Positions 1 to 10,081 of a DNA stretch of 64,000 nucleotides are shown piece after piece. The notes under the pieces are model-generated. The model worked only from the letters and a program-made list of their open reading frames with translations. It was not told where the DNA came from and did no database searches. The position numbers and the translations under genes were made by a program. The number at the start of each line of letters is the position of its first letter. Within the stretch, counting starts at the first letter, position 1. Source of the stretch: Euphorbia lathyris (lineage: Eukaryota > Streptophyta > Magnoliopsida > Malpighiales > Euphorbiaceae); the NCBI RefSeq assembly GCF_963576675.1, contig NC_088918.1:38659501-38723500 (forward strand). Reading direction: 5' to 3'.

Positions 1-1500
1 ATATTGGCATGTACTGATGGATCATAGGTCTTGTATGTGCAATAGTGGCCACAACACTACAGGAGCCGAAGCATTCAGCTACAATCTCATTACCAAGCTA
101 GCATAAGGATATATGTATCCTTTATTCACAGTTGTGATGTGCTATGTGCTTAAACCCTATAATAGTCCACAATGGTATCAGTAAACAAAATTCTATGGTT
201 CAACCTAATTCTCAGTATACTACCTCCAGTTGGGGTTTGAAAAACATTATTCATTTAAACTCTAACCATCGTGCTTGTAGATACATGAGGAAATTTGTTT
301 TTCTTTCATAACTAAGAAGCTATCTTAGTCGGAACAATAAATAGTGTATTGCATCCTATGGTCTCATGTTGATGGATTCCATGTACATACTGATGGATGT
401 TTTTGTGTTAGGATTGTTGACGACATACTTATTCTTGTAAGAACCACTACTGACATTTGTTGTTTCAAGAGCCGATGAAGTTATGATTTTTTGGCGCCAC
501 GCTCACCACACCGATGATATTTTGTGAAGATTTCTAGTGGCCAGATCTCTAAATATACTTTTTCGTTGATTGCTTACTACAAAACTAGTGAGGTGTCGAT
601 TATCCAATGTGTCTCTGATGCCTACATCAATAACTTTCTTGTGAAAAAAGAAAACAATACAAACTAGAGTTTGCAATATACCTTAAGGCTTTTTAAGCCT
701 TACCTTTTATTAGTCACATCACAATCCTAAACAAGATACAAACTTTTGTTCTATTTAGGAATTAATATCCTAATATTAAGCTATCACACGTACTTTCTCT
801 CTAAGAATCCATCCACATTAGACTTTCAATACGAGTATCTTATGGCCGTTGTCTTCAATTTAGGATCTAAATTCATAAACATCAAAATTTGGAGCATCTA
901 GCCCAAACTCTTTATAAAAGTCCAAAAGATAACATTCACCCATAATTTATATTACCAACAAAAAAACAAAAAATAAAAACAAAAAACAAAAAGTTAAAAA
1001 CAAAAAAACAAAAAGAAAAAAGCAAAAAACAAAAAACAAATGAGTTCGATATTAGACATTCCAAGAAAAATTATCGATATAGTTTCGTATCTTTTAACAT
1101 ATTAACATATTAAATATTTTTAACATGTTAACATTTTTTTTCCGTGTATGATCAACTTGCATGCCACAAACTTAGTTATCTCATTTTGAGAAGTTCTTTA
1201 TAACTAGTCCGTTCAGATTTTCCTCTACGTAGAATAAAATCTATATTATTTAAAAACTTTAAGAATAAATTTGTAGCACACTTCTCCAACAAATTAAAAA
1301 ATAAATTGAGAGCTTATTATTATTTTGGATCGTGATTACCATTTTCAAAATTTTAAATAAAAAAAAAAAATCTGATACAAATATCCGTTATATTACCTTT
1401 GTCGTCCCAAATTATTCGATCCTGCAAAATTGCGAATTTCTGGGTGTAGAGAATATGAAAGTCAACATTAATATTTTAATGTAACAACATCTCCTGTATA
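1..1500. other. Upstream intergenic DNA
   Basis: No gene can be supported here on either strand. The DNA is AT-rich, with a low-complexity stretch of CAAAAA-type repeats at about 957-1040. It presumably includes the distal promoter of the acyltransferase that starts at 1597, but I recognise no specific regulatory element. Confidence 0.6.
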
Positions 1501-1512
1501 TGCATCTATCAT

Positions 1513-1519
1513 TATATAT
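1513..1519 (+). promoter_or_regulatory. Putative TATA box of the acyltransferase gene
   Basis: TATATAT lies 78 bases before the chosen ATG at 1597. That leaves room for a transcription start near 1545 and a 5' leader of about 50 bases, which is ordinary for a plant gene. The leader is rich in CA and has no upstream ATG between the box and the start codon. Confidence 0.5.
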
Positions 1520-1596
1520 CAACACTCTTCTTCCCAAACAACAATAACCAAAAATTCCAACTCCATCCATTGATCTTGGCTAATCGATTTCGAACC

Positions 1597-3444
1597 ATGT
1601 CTCCGACCTCCCTAATATTCAATGTTCACAGACATGAGCCTGAACTTATAACTCCGGCAAAGCCCACCCCTCACGAGTTCAAGCCATTATCAGACTTAGA
1701 TGATCAAGATACACTCAGAGTCCACATTCCTGTGATACAGTTTTATCCATACAATCCCTCCATGGATGGGGTAGACCCTGTTAAGCTCATAAGGAAGGCA
1801 ATTTCTGAAACACTTGTCTTTTACTATCCATTTGCAGGTAGGCTTAGAGAAGGTCCTTCGCGGAAACTTACAGTCGAATGTACCGGAGAAGGTATCTTGT
1901 TTGTTGAGGCTGATGCTGATGTTTCACTCCATCAGTTCAATTATCCACTTTTACCTCCATTTCCATGCTTTGATCAGCTCGTTTTTGGTGTCACTGCTTT
2001 CCATGGAATTCTCCACAGCCCTCTTTTGCTTGTCCAGGTATCCGATCAAACAACTAGTTAATAGAACTGTTGCTCTACTTTAAAGGTTAAAGTTTGAACT
2101 TTTAGTTTAATTGGTTTCTTCACATGTTACCCGAGCTCTTGAACCAAAGTTGAGGGTTCGAATAGAAGAACCTCCTCATTTTTTTTTTATGAATTTAAAC
2201 ACACATTGGAACGAGTCTGTATTGTGTATCCTTCAAGTGCAAGGGGCATTCGTGTGAACGGATGTGTTAGAAGTGGGTGTTTGTTTTAACTTTTGGGAAA
2301 AGCGTTTAGCGTTTAACATTAGCTTTTCAGGAAAAGTCTATTTTTGGAGTTTTTCGTGAACAACTGTTTGTAGTTATTTATTACTGACACAATTATCATT
2401 CTCAAAATAAACATTTTAATATAATTTTAGCAAACACCGCTACCAGCTATTAGTTAACGCTGAGGCCCTAAAACTATTATTCGACCTTAAGTATCTGTTT
2501 GAGCCCTTAACACTCCTAACATTACTAATGCTTAGAAGTTTAAGTTAATACCTTTACCCTACTTGTGACAGGTTACACGATTGAATTGCGGGGGTTTCAT
2601 TTTGGGTCTACTTCTGAACCATACAATGAGCGATGCAGCAGGTCTAGTTCAATTCATCTCGGCAGTAGGTGAAATAGCAAGAGGGTCAATTTCCCCCACT
2701 GTGCTCCCAACATGGGAAAGGCATGTCCTTATCTCCCAAAACCCACCACAACTCACATCTCTTCTTCCTGAATTCGACATTGATGTCACTGCTAAACATC
2801 CCACATTTCCTCCGGATTTATGTTGTCAATCTTTCTTCTTCGGAGCAACAGAAATCTCAGCTTTACGCAGAACTATCCCTCAACATCTCCGCAATTGTTC
2901 GTCTTTCGAAATAGTAACAGCATGTGTATGGAAATGTCGCATTGTTGCACTTCAAGTAGACTCCGGAGAAGAGACGAGTGTGTATTGGCCAGTTAATCTT
3001 CGTAACAAGCTTAAACATCTAATACCACCTGGTTATTACGGGAATGCAATTGTGTTTTCCATGTCGAATTCAACTGCGAAAGAAATAATAGAGAATCCAT
3101 TAAGTTATGCATTACAATTGGTAAGAAATGGTAAAGACAAGGTGAATGAAGAGTATGTCCGGTCAGTAACGGATATGATGGTTGTGAATGAACGTAGGCC
3201 TCGGTTACCGAGAAGTATGAGTCGGTATACGGAGTCCGATTTGAGATATGCAGGATTTGAAGATGTTGATTTTGGATGGGGTAAAGCTGTGTATGGTGGA
3301 CCTGCTTTTTGTGCACCAGTTTGCTTGTTTCATATGCCTTTCAAAAATAAAAATGAACAAGATGGAATAATGCTGCCTGTTAGCTTACCAAGCCAAGCAA
3401 TGGAAAGATTTACCAAGGAGCTAAACAGTTTGTTAACATTATAG
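1597..3444 (+). CDS. BAHD acyltransferase, benzyl alcohol O-benzoyltransferase / alcohol acyltransferase-like, two exons
   Basis: Two exons, 1597-2037 and 2572-3444, join in phase 0 across a GT-AG intron and encode about 437 residues; family members are usually 430-460. BAHD enzymes are soluble cytosolic proteins that move an acyl group from an acyl-CoA to an alcohol or amine. The N-terminus carries the PAKPTPHEFKPLSD block typical of the benzyl-alcohol benzoyltransferase / methanol anthraniloyltransferase clade, then YYPFAGR and TGEG. The catalytic HxxxD motif is HTMSD early in exon 2, and the structural DFGWG motif is intact near the C-terminus. The intron sits just before the VTRL block. 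The ATG at 1597 was chosen because it begins the conserved N-terminus. The loop after DFGWGKAVYGGPA is a few residues shorter than I expect. No stop or frameshift is seen, so it may be functional. The exact acyl donor and acceptor cannot be read from the sequence. Confidence 0.9.
2038..2571 (+). other. Intron of the BAHD gene with a MITE-like insert
   Basis: The intron runs from GT at 2038 to AG at 2571 after a T-rich tract. Within it, about 2272-2475 looks like a small transposon relic: it opens with GGGTGTTTGTTTTAAC and ends with GCAAACACC...GTTAACGC, roughly inverted. The inverted ends are imperfect and no target duplication is clear, so the MITE reading is tentative, while the intron itself is well supported by the joined reading frame. 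Confidence 0.75.
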
Positions 3445-3528
3445 TGCTCAATCTACCCTTCAATTGTCTGCATATTGAACTCATATTATCTATTATTATT
3501 ATTATGTACTATGTAAACATTATACTTG

Positions 3529-3534
3529 AATAAG
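3529..3534 (+). terminator. Possible polyadenylation signal of the BAHD gene
   Basis: AATAAG lies about 85 bases after the stop codon in an AT-rich 3' region with TATTATTATT upstream. Plant polyadenylation signals are loose, so this is only a likely site. Confidence 0.35.
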
Positions 3535-3670
3535 ATTATACTCTAGCTAGTGTGCTTGCTCGTAATAAGCAAATTAAGGATGAAGGAAGAATTGAATGAG
3601 AACAAGGGTGAGTTTGGCTGCTTCTTTTCATGCTCCTGTTTACATTTTCATTTCGAAAGGGAGAGTTTTA

Positions 3671-3932
3671 GATGTTTGGTTAGTTAACTCATGTTTGCCT
3701 TTTAAATCTGAAAAGCAGCATTAGGTGTTTGGTTAGTGATCTCCTGTTTGCCTTTCACACCTGAAAAGCAACATTTTACAAAAGCAGAGAATCTCTGCTT
3801 TTTGGAAAAACAGTTTTTTCCAATAGCAAACAGCAAACAGCAAACCGTAACAGCAAACATCAAACAGCAATAACAAACAGTAAACCGTAACAACAAACAG
3901 CAAAAGCACACAGTAGGTAAAACAAACGGGCC
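3671..3932. repeat. MITE-like repeat with internal tandem units and a palindrome
   Basis: The left end has two similar 53-bp units starting at 3671 and 3724, both opening TGTTTGGTTAGT. A near-perfect palindrome (11-bp arms, 1-base centre) lies at 3780-3802. The right half is an array of AACAGCAAAC-type units ending in AAACGGGCC. The TGTTTGG start and CAAACGGGCC end are common in small hAT-like plant elements. I could not define a target duplication. Confidence 0.5.
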
Positions 3933-4540
3933 TAAATCTTTCTCATTGATTTTGCTTTGTTCCAAAGGTTATATATAGAGGAGTAACTTCTAACTAATAT
4001 TAAGCTTAAAACAAAAGAGAAAAATAACTGCTCCTAGAAAGGGAATCTATATATGCATATCATACATGATGGGAAATACAATCAACAACAAGGGAAACAA
4101 CAATAGTGTGAAATTAACCTTTGTTACCAATCCTTTCCCAACTTGATTAATGTTTAAGGAAACTAACAAATAGAGAAATAGTTAAAATCACTATAAGGTG
4201 ATAATACAAATGGCAGCCACAATAATTAAAGTTAACACGCACCAGTTTTTATGAGGAAAATCCTCTCATTATAGAAGTAAAAACCACAAGATTATAGTCC
4301 GCTTAAATCTTTCACTATATCAAATAATAATGAGCAATATAATAGTTATTCCTTAGACAATAATAGAGGCATACACAATAAACATCACACTCTTAGAAAT
4401 CTCCCTCAAGAAGTACGTAATCAAAGAAAAAACACAAAATATTAGAAATACCCAAAAGACACAATATGCCTCATTGACGCAAATACCCTTCAAATCTCAG
4501 AACCCGATCTCCATCGGTAAAAACAAGTAACCAGCTGTTA
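3933..4540. other. No gene seen
   Basis: AT-rich DNA of about 600 bases between a MITE-like repeat and a minisatellite. No reading frame, RNA gene or repeat can be supported. Confidence 0.5.
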
Positions 4541-5103
4541 GGAAATAAAACAATTCGAGATGTAATAAATCAATTCGAGATGTTATCTCGAATCAATAAG
4601 AAATAAAACAAATTAATCCCAAACGATGTGAAAACGTCATTCGAATTCGTAAACTAAATTAACTCGAATCGATGTGAAAACGTCATTCGAATTCATAACC
4701 ATACCAATTCGGATCGATGTGAAAACGTCATCCGAATTCATAACTAAATTAATTCGGATTGATGTGAAAACGTCATCCGAATTCACGACTAAATTAATTC
4801 GGATCGATGCGAAAACGTCATCCGAATTCACGACTAAAATTAATTCGGATCGGTGTGAAAACGTCGTTCGAATGTATAACCAAACTAATGCGAATCGATG
4901 TGAAAACGTCATTCGAATCCATAAACCAAGTTAATTTGAATCGATGTGAAAATGTTATTCGAATTCGTAAACCAACTTAATTCGGATCGATGTGAAAACG
5001 TCATTCGAATTCATAACCAAATCAATTCGAATTGATGTGAAAACGTCATTCTAATTTATAAATCAAGTTGATTCTAAACGATGTGAAAACGTCAGTAGAA
5101 TTC
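4541..5103. repeat. Minisatellite, 11 units of 45-46 bp, each able to form a hairpin
   Basis: The core GATGTGAAAACGTC recurs at 4625, 4671, 4716, 4761, 4806, 4852, 4897, 4943, 4989, 5034 and 5080, a spacing of 45-46 bases. In the best units this core is flanked by AATTCGGAT and ATCCGAATT, so each repeat is an inverted repeat with 9-bp arms. A looser form (AATTCGAGAT...ATCTCGAA) precedes the array at 4552-4605. Because most units are a multiple of three long, reading frames stay open on both strands, but they look like by-products of the repeat. Confidence 0.9.
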
Positions 5104-5722
5104 AATAATAAACTTAAAATCCCCCTTATTAAAATCCTTATTTTATTTATCGCATATATGATATACGTAAAATAAAAAATAGGATTTTTTTGATAAATAC
5201 AATTGCGTATATGTTATATACGTAATTCCAAACTGAAACAAAAATAAAACCCAATAACCCCAAAACCCACGAGTACCTGGTTTATACCGAAATTCAAAGC
5301 AAAACAAATAGCAGCATGTAATATCATGATAGTACCGATACGTCGGGCGGGGTAGAGTGAGATCACATCTCTTCCCTACACGTAACCGAAAAAACGAACC
5401 TTAAATCTCTCCGAAGACCATCCTTATCAAAATCAAACCACACAGAGTCAATTCAAACAGATAGAGCGACCAATCACGCCCGCACACATATTTCCAAATG
5501 ATGATTGGTAGCGACTCAAAACCTTTAAACACGAGAAAGGAAGATCGAGCCGGCCACGCACCCCGACCTGCGAAACACCGGAAGCCAGGGTGCGACAGGG
5601 GCAACTGCCCCCATTACTCACATACCGGATTCGTCCCTCACTCCAACCACAAATCATTATTTTATGTAGAATTTATTTTAATTATAAATATTGTTATAAA
5701 AATACAACAATAGTAAACAACT
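5104..5722. other. Unassigned DNA with short repeats
   Basis: Two related AT-rich blocks containing ATATACGTAA lie near 5150 and 5206. A short palindrome GGGGCA-ac-TGCCCC lies at 5598-5611. The stretch 5340-5640 is more GC-rich than its surroundings and may be part of an old element. Frames on both strands there show no recognisable protein. Confidence 0.4.
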
Positions 5723-5872
5723 GGTAAATGCTATAGTTACTTTGTTTTTGACAAAGTAATCTTTACTTTGTGTGTTTTTACCATTGGATGAATTTTAGAT
5801 TCAATCATCTAATGGTGAAAATAATCCAGTAAGGTTTACTTTGTTAAAAACAAAGTAACCATAGAAGACACC
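5723..5872. mobile_element. MULE-type MITE, 150 bp, with 10-bp target duplication
   Basis: The inner inverted repeats, starting CTATAGTTACTTTG on the left and CTATGGTTACTTTG when the right end is reversed, match over about 28 of 30 bases. Both ends begin GGT. The element is bracketed by the direct repeat GTAAACAACT at 5713-5722 and 5873-5882. A 9-11 bp duplication is the mark of Mutator-like transposition. A second, inner inverted pair (CATTGGATGA / TCATCTAATG) sits in the middle. It is non-coding and so non-autonomous. Confidence 0.85.
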
Positions 5873-5882
5873 GTAAACAACT

Positions 5883-6352
5883 AAATCATATTTTATATTA
5901 AAAAAAAAAGATAAAATAGAAGTACCAAATAGATGCTAAGAAATGACAATGTTACTATTAAAAAAAAACTAAATGACTTTGGTTACTCGATAAAAGGCAA
6001 TCTTCTAAATATCTACCACCTCGTCAAGCATCCTCCCAAGCACTCCTAATAGAAATGCTGTTCGGAGCTTTGTGAACAATACTTTGAAAAGGTAATGTTT
6101 GGGTTGAATCACTTGAATCGGCACCTGTCGAAGTAGATTTCAATGTCTTTCATAATTAAACTTGAATAAATTCATTTCAAAGGAATTTTGAACTTTATTG
6201 GAGACGTAGGCCATCACACTTGCTCCAAATTTAGTTTGGGGCACTGTAAGAAAACATGTACTTAAATGCGCATTTAAACGTAACTGTTTGAATTCCTAAA
6301 TTGAGACTGACCTTAGTTATTGATTGCTTTCACAATTTTTGTTATAATAATA
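5883..6352. other. No gene seen
   Basis: About 470 bases of AT-rich DNA between two small transposons. I see no reading frame or repeat worth naming. Confidence 0.5.
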
Positions 6353-6867
6353 AGGGGTAATACATTATTTACCGTCTAAACTTGTTCAAAAAGTTTGATT
6401 GACCTTCTGAATTTTAAAGTATTCTGATAGCTCACTCAACTTGCATAAAATATCCAGTTAGTCTTCTGAACTTGCGTAAAATGTAATCAATTGATCACTC
6501 AGTCGCAGAAAAGTAAGTTAAATACGAAAAATATATTCCACACATCTTAAAATGTTATTACATAATTCAAAAATAGATTAAGAATGAAGTTATTGCTTGT
6601 TCAACTATACAACTTGTCTTCTCTAATATTAGAACCGAATACCCTGATTTTGGTCGTTTTACTTTTTTTAAGACTCGTGCAATACATCTTCCACATTTAG
6701 CTTAGTTTTTTTACAACCGAGTGATCAATTGATTACATTTTGCGCAAATTCAGGGGACTAATTGAATATTTTATGCAATTTGAGGGGGTTATCGGAACAC
6801 TTTGAAAGTTTAGAGGCCAATCAACCTTTTTAGACAAGTTCAGGGGGGCAAATGATGTATTAAGCCT
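6353..6867. mobile_element. Foldback-type element with inverted repeats of about 150 bp
   Basis: The left arm (AGGGGTAATACATTATT, then TGTAATCAATTGATCACTC near its inner end) pairs with the reversed right arm (AGGCTTAATACATCATT, then the same inner block) over about 150 bases. The core is only about 200 bases and does not code. It sits in an AAT-rich stretch, so the exact target duplication cannot be resolved. Long-TIR, non-coding elements of this kind are common in plants and are usually attributed to MULEs or foldback elements. Confidence 0.75.
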
Positions 6868-6878
6868 AATAATAATAA

Positions 6879-7040
6879 AGGTTTAATACATTATTTTGGA
6901 TTGTAAACTTGTCCAAAAAGTTGGATTATCCACTTCAATTTGTATAAAATGTTCAGTTAGCATTCTAATTTATACAAAATGTAATCAATTGATTATTCCA
7001 TTGCAAAAAGAAAAATAAAAATAAATGTGTTGTATGCGCC
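6879..7040. mobile_element. Partial second copy of the same foldback family
   Basis: This stretch repeats the left arm of the neighbouring element, from GGTTTAATACATTATT to TGTAATCAATTGATTATTCC, with an internal deletion. No matching right arm is seen nearby, so it is a fragment lying head-to-tail with the full element. Confidence 0.6.
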
Positions 7041-7265
7041 TAAAAGATGATGTCCACATTTACGTAGAGAAGTATAAATTTACTTTTAATGTAGCAAATG
7101 ATACAAGTTTGTAAGTAAATTTAATTTTATCCTTGAACGAATTAATTTAACTAATGGGGTATTTAAAATATTAATTATATCTAAAATTTATTTATTATTA
7201 AGATAATTACAAATAATATATTAACATGCCAATAATTAAATATGCCATATTAAGGTTAATCACAG
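7041..7265. other. No gene seen
   Basis: AT-rich spacer between the foldback fragment and the start of the duplicated block at 7266. Confidence 0.4.
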
Positions 7266-7983
7266 AAAACTATAAAAGTGTTTAAAATATTTACTCTGTT
7301 ACTAACATAGTTATATACAACTTGATAAAATACATGAAACTTGTTCAATTTATCCACAAATTTTGTTTGAAAGATTTGATACAACAGTTAAAAAATATTC
7401 AAATCAGTTCGTTCAAATTTTCTATTAAATTAGAGTAAAATTGAACTTAATTGAAAACATTAAAAATAACTTATAAAGTTTTATATGTTAGAGAATCCAG
7501 TTTGAAATTTATCCCTAATAATAATAAAAACAAGAGTTAATTTCAAAAATACCAATGTGATTTTACGTTTTCATAAACAGGTAATTTTTTGTTTTGTTAA
7601 AAGATGAATGAGATCATCATGGTTAAAGAATCGGGGACTTTTAACGTTATTAGTTTTACTGACGTGGCAAGAGAATTTTTTGTCCAAATTTTTTATCCCA
7701 TTTTTTATTCATCAAACTTTCAGGAATATTTTATATATATATATAATAACGTTAGTTTTACTGACGTGGCAATGAGAATTTTCGTCCAATTTTTTTTTCT
7801 TTCTTTAGGCTTATCAAAAGGAGGGCGTTGTACAGGGAACCTGTTCCGAGGTCTAAGTCAGTTTATGGGAAGCAATGAGGATGATCACAATTAGTAAACA
7901 AAAGCTGTAAATGTAAGCTTAATAGAAATGAATGAATATATTTACCTCAAGCTGAGATTACTCTATTTATACTGATGTCAAGC
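7266..7983. repeat. Left flank block, copy 1 of a direct duplication
   Basis: This 718-bp block is repeated at 12733-13450 with only about five differences. It contains two related units with GTTAGTTTTACTGACGTGGCAA-like sequence (near 7650 and 7750) and, from about 7815, part of a minus-strand LTR whose second half continues at 14900. It ends in CAAGC directly before the LTR at 7984, which is the target duplication of that insertion. An open frame at 7604-7894 is repeated in both copies but crosses these non-coding repeats and is not a gene. Confidence 0.85.
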
Positions 7984-9432
7984 TGATAAGTGTCTATTTC
8001 AGCGATAAAACACCCACTTGCTATGCTATTTGTTAGCCGATTTGATTGTTATCACGGGTTTTATTGCTTGTTTTGTGTATTATGCCTCTACATGGACTTA
8101 TTATGAAGAAAGGAGCTGAATTGGGACTATTTGGAGCTAATTTAACTAAAGATAAAATTTGGAACTGTTTTAAAGACATGAAGTCGAAACTGGGAGTTAG
8201 TCTTGCACAAGACTAAGAAGCAGACGGGCAGAAATCTTTCCAAATAAATCAAGTGCGAATCTGTTCAATTCCATCACGTTTTCAGATGTCTATTAAAGAG
8301 TTTTAAGCCTACAAATCAGGAAGGAAGAAGCCAAGTAGTATTAGGAAGTTAGAATATTTATTTTTTATAATTAGCTAGTATTTATCTCCTAATTAGGGTT
8401 GGAGAACTCCTATAAATAGGAGAGGATCTATCTCTAAGGAGAGTTCAGTTTCAAATTCTGTTTTATAATCAGAATTCAATTTTCATTCCGTTTTTAATTT
8501 TTAGGTTTAGCTTTTATTTTTATTTTGTTCTCTCTTTCACAAGAGAGAAGGGTTGTTCTCCATGGCTATTCATAGCTAAACTCCCAATTTCGGTTAAGGG
8601 TTAATTCAAAGGAGGTTTTCTTTATTATTGTGAGACTGTTGTGCTTTAATTCTTCTTATAAATCTTACCGCTTATTTGTTCATTGCATTTTAGGGATTTA
8701 TTCTCAATTGATTATTCACACTTTGAATGATAACTGCAGGTCATTCTTTGAATTGGATTGTCATATGGCTGAATTGGTAAAGTTAGAGTTTTACCTAAAC
8801 GAACCAATCATAGTAGCAATCGATAATATAAATTAAGTTAGTTTTGTATTTGAAAGAATAGATTCAGATTTGACAACCTGAGATTGTCTTTCATGTGACA
8901 TTAATACAAAAGTAATTAGATTTATTTGAGTCGAATGAACAAATGACTTAGTTTCTGAATCGTCTACGCTGAGTGTCGGTTGGCTAAGGTCGGGTTCTTC
9001 TAATTCATAAGGCTGTCAATAGATTGAATCTTGACCGCTGAGGCTGGATTATTTATTGATTAGGAACTAGTTATTTGCCGTGCTTGACTAGTATAATATT
9101 AAGGAAGAATACTCCAAACTGATCCGGTATGTGTATAAGAGTCTATTTTACCTGTCAATGATCAAGACTAATTGAATTCCTTGCCTGAGGACCCCTTAGC
9201 TGAAAGCTTCTTTATTTACTATATTTAATTTCAATTTTGATTTCGTTATTCCTGTTAACTTAGGTAATCAATCTACTCAAAACCCCCCATTTTATTTTAT
9301 TTGTCTTTTTGGTTATTAATTTAGTTAAATCAGTACTAATCCCTTGGGTTCGACCTTTGCTTACCCTTTTTACAAATCCATATTTCGGTCAAGTAAAGTT
9401 ATAATTATTTTTGGTGGATTCGACACCCATCA
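7984..9432 (+). mobile_element. 5' LTR (1449 bp) of a non-autonomous Ty3/gypsy-type element
   Basis: The LTR starts TGATAAGTGTC, ends GACACCCATCA, and is followed six bases later by a primer binding site. It is 1449 bp long, the same as the LTR at 13451-14899, and differs from it at about 14 positions, so the element is young. A TATA-like TATAAATAGGAG lies at 8411-8422. A palindrome AGTCTTG-ca-CAAGACT lies at 8199-8214. CAAGC precedes the LTR as the left target duplication. A 68-codon frame inside the LTR is not considered real. Confidence 0.9.
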
Positions 9433-9437
9433 AATTT

Positions 9438-9455
9438 TGGCGCCGTTGCCGGGGA
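9438..9455 (+). promoter_or_regulatory. Primer binding site
   Basis: TGGCGCCGTTGCCGGGGA begins five bases after the 5' LTR. This sequence is typical of the primer binding site in plant Athila/Tat-type Ty3/gypsy elements, where a tRNA 3' end primes minus-strand DNA synthesis. I did not assign the tRNA. Confidence 0.85.
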
Positions 9456-9532
9456 TTAGTTTAACTTGCTTTAATTTTATTAATAGTCAGAACTGCATTT
9501 TTTTTCTTTTCTTTGATTGATTTTGCATAATT

Positions 9533-10081
9533 ATGGATTATGTGCTTCACCTAATCGATGAGTACCGGTGGGATTCTCATCATTATTATGATCCATACCT
9601 TTCTCCATGTCCCAATTTCTTTTGGAACCAATTAAGTTCAGATAATTATCAATCATATTCTATTAATTCATCAACCTCTAGTATGTCTCTTAATGAAATT
9701 GTTTTGAATTTAGCCACTCCAATTTTAGTTCATGACTATGCGTTAGAGGAAGATGAAATAATAGAAAATGACAAGGTAATTGATGATAAAAATTACATAG
9801 CTATCGATGAGTTAGATTATTCAAAGGATTTTTATGTTTTGGATGCAAGTAACAATTCAATCATAAATTCAGAGCAAAATTTTCTGATTGACCCATCTAA
9901 GGCTAATGAAAATTTGGATATTCAAGAGGGTATAATTTTATATCCAATTGAATTTAATTGTGCTTTTCAGGTTGGCTTGATTGATTCCATTGTGCAGGAA
10001 AAGAGTAACCCGAACAATCTTGAAAGTATTTTTGGTTATGATTGGGATGGAAAGGAGGATGAACGGTTAGGAATTGGATAA
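9533..10081 (+). CDS. Unidentified 182-residue ORF of the non-autonomous element
   Basis: This is the only sizeable frame in the element interior, starting about 80 bases after the primer binding site where gag would normally lie. The protein opens MDYVLHLIDEYRWDSHHYYD, is acidic, and is rich in Asp, Glu, Asn, Ser and Tyr. It has no zinc knuckle, no membrane segment and no catalytic motif that I can see. It may be a gag-derived leftover or a short conserved protein of this element family. I do not recognise the family and assign no function. Its undisturbed frame beside a young LTR pair suggests it was under constraint or is simply recent. Confidence 0.45.
   Translation: MDYVLHLIDEYRWDSHHYYDPYLSPCPNFFWNQLSSDNYQSYSINSSTSSMSLNEIVLNLATPILVHDYALEEDEIIENDKVIDDKNYIAIDELDYSKDFYVLDASNNSIINSEQNFLIDPSKANENLDIQEGIILYPIEFNCAFQVGLIDSIVQEKSNPNNLESIFGYDWDGKEDERLGIG

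Noticed and set aside
4637..4934. Overlapping open frames on both strands in the minisatellite
   Set aside because: They follow from a repeat unit near a multiple of three. The translations are only repeats of the unit.
7604..7894. 96-codon frame, repeated at 13071-13361
   Set aside because: Both copies are parts of a duplicated non-coding block made of AT-rich repeats and LTR sequence. The identity reflects the duplication, not selection.
8630..8836. 68-codon frame, repeated at 14097-14303
   Set aside because: It lies inside the LTRs of one element family. No known protein and no reason to expect coding there.
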